This document shows positions 20,259 through 24,271 of a DNA stretch of 24,271 nucleotides, one piece after another; position 1 is the first letter of the stretch, and each line of letters begins with the position of its first letter. The position numbers and the translations under genes were made by a program. The DNA lies in assembly GCA_024195585.1 (NCBI GenBank), contig SWBL01000526.1, forward strand, positions 1 to 24,271, read 5' to 3'. The notes beneath the pieces were generated by a model, which did no database searches, was not told the origin of the DNA, and saw nothing but the letters and a program-made list of their open reading frames with translations. This stretch comes from Aureobasidium sp. EXF-3400 (taxonomy: Eukaryota; Ascomycota; Dothideomycetes; Dothideales; Saccotheciaceae).

Positions 20259-20566
20259 GGCGAGGGGTAATGTGTGTTCTTAGAGGTTGCTCAATGGCTA
20301 AAGTCGCTGTATGACCGACTTCAAGACTGCCATCGACGTCCGTAACGCCAAGTCCCGAAGATGGCGCTCGGACCAACTCCATTCTTGCCTGCCAGGGTTG
20401 CTCTTTCCTTACTCAATTTGGACGTTTTGTGCATTGCACTTTCCTTTCGACCATTTTGTCTTTTCTGCTCGACCATCTAGTCTCTGCATTTCTGTTCATT
20501 CATACATACAGTCTATTTACACTTAATCCTTTACACTTAATCCTTTACACTTAATCCTTTACACCT
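20259..20566. other. Short intergenic region between ESSS start and alpha-glucosidase stop
   Basis: About 300 bp must serve both as the ESSS promoter and as the 3' flank of the alpha-glucosidase gene. It contains pyrimidine-rich DNA and the 14-bp minisatellite at its right edge. No gene is seen. Confidence 0.6.
20516..20557. repeat. 14-bp minisatellite, three exact copies plus partial copies
   Basis: The unit TTTACACTTAATCC occurs three times in exact tandem (20516-20529, 20530-20543, 20544-20557). It is followed by shortened copies (TTTACACC, TTTACAC) reaching into the stop codon of the alpha-glucosidase gene (TAA at 20567-20569 on the minus strand). The array forms the immediate 3' untranslated region of that gene. 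Confidence 0.9.
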
Positions 20567-22705
<2,139 letters not shown>

Positions 22706-24027
22706 TATTCACGACTTTTCGGTGTCTGATAAATAACAAAATGCAAAGAGGTTTGCAATATCAAGTTGAGAAGAACAGGCTAGATATGTTGAATGCCACC
22801 ACTTTCAAATGTTTGCTGCTCCTCCTCGTTCTCACCCCCACACACATCATCGCCCCCACTGTTCTCCAAAGTCCACTTCGTCATTGGGCGTCTGAGCGAG
22901 TTTGCAAAATGCGAGAATCTCCCCGAGAAACTCTATTATATCCAATATCGTTGGGAGTTCTTGTCGCTTAGTTTTACATTGAGCTAAAGATGGGAAATAT
23001 CGCTACATATCGTATTCGACTACAATGTGTTTTGCCTGGTTTGGCTTGTTGTTCTCCATGACGTGGTTTTCTGCGTGGGTTGCTTGCGGACATAAAGTCC
23101 GGAGACAGGGTCGTACCCGAAGCAAGCCTTAGAATCCAGGACGACGACGTATTCCACCACGGAGTGCGAAACTCACGGTAGTGTCTATCTGAGTTGGTCT
23201 GGGTGATGCATTGAATCAATTGATATGCTACTCATATACATTATGTGAGTTATCATCACGCTATGATTGAAACAATGTTTTTTTGCAAGTTCAATTTGGA
23301 GCTTGCATGAAAGTCACCATATCTCTGTGCATCGCTCTTACCTTGGTGAAAACAATAGAAGCATTTTTTGGTGTTGACGAAACGCGTCGCAAAACCGAAT
23401 CACTCTACATACAACAATCAAAGAAGCAGGATGAAATAAGACACATTGTTCATTGACGACTATAAAGAATATCCATATCCATAATACGCCATCTGTTTGC
23501 AATAAACCCCCACCCACCATTTTGCAAGCCCTCTCTTTCGCCGATCGCCAGGAACCAAAGCAACAAATTAAAGAGATAACCCCCCAAAGAAAGACAACCC
23601 ATCAAATTCATGTCCGCACTGAAGATGTGGCTTCCGCGAAACAAAAAATGTTTGTTCTTTTGGCGTTGCCGCTCTCGTCTCAGTTCCGTCATGTCCGCCC
23701 AGCCACTCCATTATGCTGATCCGTCACCCGTGACAAACGGCCGCGTTGGATTGAGCGAACGAGCCATAGGGACGACCATATCGCACATAGCCAGACGTGT
23801 AACGACCGGAGAGCAACAATCGAGCAGGTGGAAGATCTCGTGCACAGTGATGGATAGAAAAGAGAATATTGATGGTCACAGAGAGTAAAAAGTCGTTTCA
23901 TTAAGGGGGTATCCGGGTGAAAGAAGCTGAAAAGACCAAGACGCCTGGCGCCCGAATCGAATGCAGCGCGTGTCATGAAAACTTTTTGAGAAAAGAAAGG
24001 CGGGTTCGTGTAGGCAAAATTAATCGC
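22706..24027. other. Intergenic region between alpha-glucosidase start and PAB1 stop
   Basis: About 1.3 kb should carry the alpha-glucosidase promoter and the 3' flank of PAB1. On the minus strand at about 23030-23172 there is a coding-like frame with regular codon use (VVEYVVVLDSKACF, then GYDPVSGLYVRKQPT). It is bounded upstream by a TGA and has no clear acceptor or start; an overlapping frame (22974-23219) is also open. It may be a gene remnant. No other gene was seen. Confidence 0.4.
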
Positions 24028-24271
24028 TTAAGCCTTCTCCTCAGTAGCGGCCTCGGCAGCAGGAGCGACGTTCTCGGAGCCGTTGGGAGCGGGAGCAGCG
24101 TCCTCACCACCCTGCGACTTGAGGTAGTCGTTGTAGACACGCATGGCCTCGTCAACCTTGTTGCGGAGAGCAGCGTCGTCGGTGGTCAGGTCAAGGAGCT
24201 CAGCGTTGTCCATCTCGAGGAGCATACCGGTGATCTTGCCGGCAAGCTCGGGCTGCTGCTCGTGGATCTTG
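24028..24271 (-). CDS. PAB1: Polyadenylate-binding protein, C-terminal part (gene cut by window edge)
   Basis: The last 80 codons run from the window edge to TAA at 24028-24030. They read KIHEQQPELAGKITGMLLEM, then DNAELLDL, the signature core of the MLLE (PABC) domain of poly(A)-binding protein. That domain binds PAM2 motifs of translation and deadenylation factors. A low-complexity Ala/Glu/Pro tail ending ATEEKA follows. The RNA-recognition motifs lie beyond the window. The protein binds mRNA poly(A) tails in the cytoplasm. No intron is seen in this part, and codon use is strongly biased to C- and G-ending codons, fitting high expression. Confidence 0.95.
   Translation of the reverse strand, partial: KIHEQQPELAGKITGMLLEMDNAELLDLTTDDAALRNKVDEAMRVYNDYLKSQGGEDAAPAPNGSENVAPAAEAATEEKA

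Noticed and set aside
23037..23142. Possible folded RNA: several short hairpins in a row, tRNA-like at first sight
   Set aside because: There is no acceptor stem of seven pairs, no TTCRANN loop and no consistent cloverleaf; the bases also read as a coding-like frame.

Overview
The window is nuclear DNA of a filamentous ascomycete (Pezizomycotina; a dothideomycete is possible but cannot be proved here). The evidence is short GT-AG introns of about 45-75 nt, many with CTGAC or CTAAC branch sites, a Zn2Cys6 regulator with a fungal transcription-factor domain, and fungal versions of the phosphate carrier, a complex I ESSS subunit and poly(A)-binding protein. Spliced models were built by hand: open frames were joined at GT-AG sites and intron phases were checked across every junction.

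Left part, about 1-10.8 kb, looks accessory. A minus-strand gene (364-1838) joins a cyanovirin-N-like half domain to long coiled coils with a hydrophobic middle. It is divergent from a 12-exon plus-strand gene (2762-5554) for a 732-residue coiled-coil protein of unknown function. A small two-exon minus-strand gene candidate and three perfect hairpins lie between them. Next comes a large plus-strand gene (6416-10768) for a 1379-residue protein with a B-box zinc finger, a P-loop GTPase-like domain, a RING-like finger and a patatin phospholipase domain, a sensor-plus-effector layout reminiscent of fungal NOD-like receptors. These genes together are the best candidate for an undescribed system, perhaps self/non-self recognition or defence; that role is inference.

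Middle part, about 11.2-16.7 kb, is mostly conserved: an EF-hand-like protein whose first coding exon is the ATG alone, the mitochondrial phosphate carrier MIR1, a YeeE/YedE sulfur-transport membrane protein divergent from MIR1, and a 62-residue cysteine-rich protein whose intron is divisible by three.

Right part, about 17-24.3 kb, holds an intronless Zn2Cys6 transcription factor, the complex I ESSS subunit, a GH13 alpha-glucosidase with an isomaltase-type active site, and the C-terminal end of poly(A)-binding protein cut by the window edge. A diverged repeat of about 150 bp links the region after the transcription factor to the unusually long third intron of the glucosidase gene, and a 14-bp minisatellite abuts the glucosidase stop codon. 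No rRNA, tRNA, CRISPR array or intact transposon was seen.
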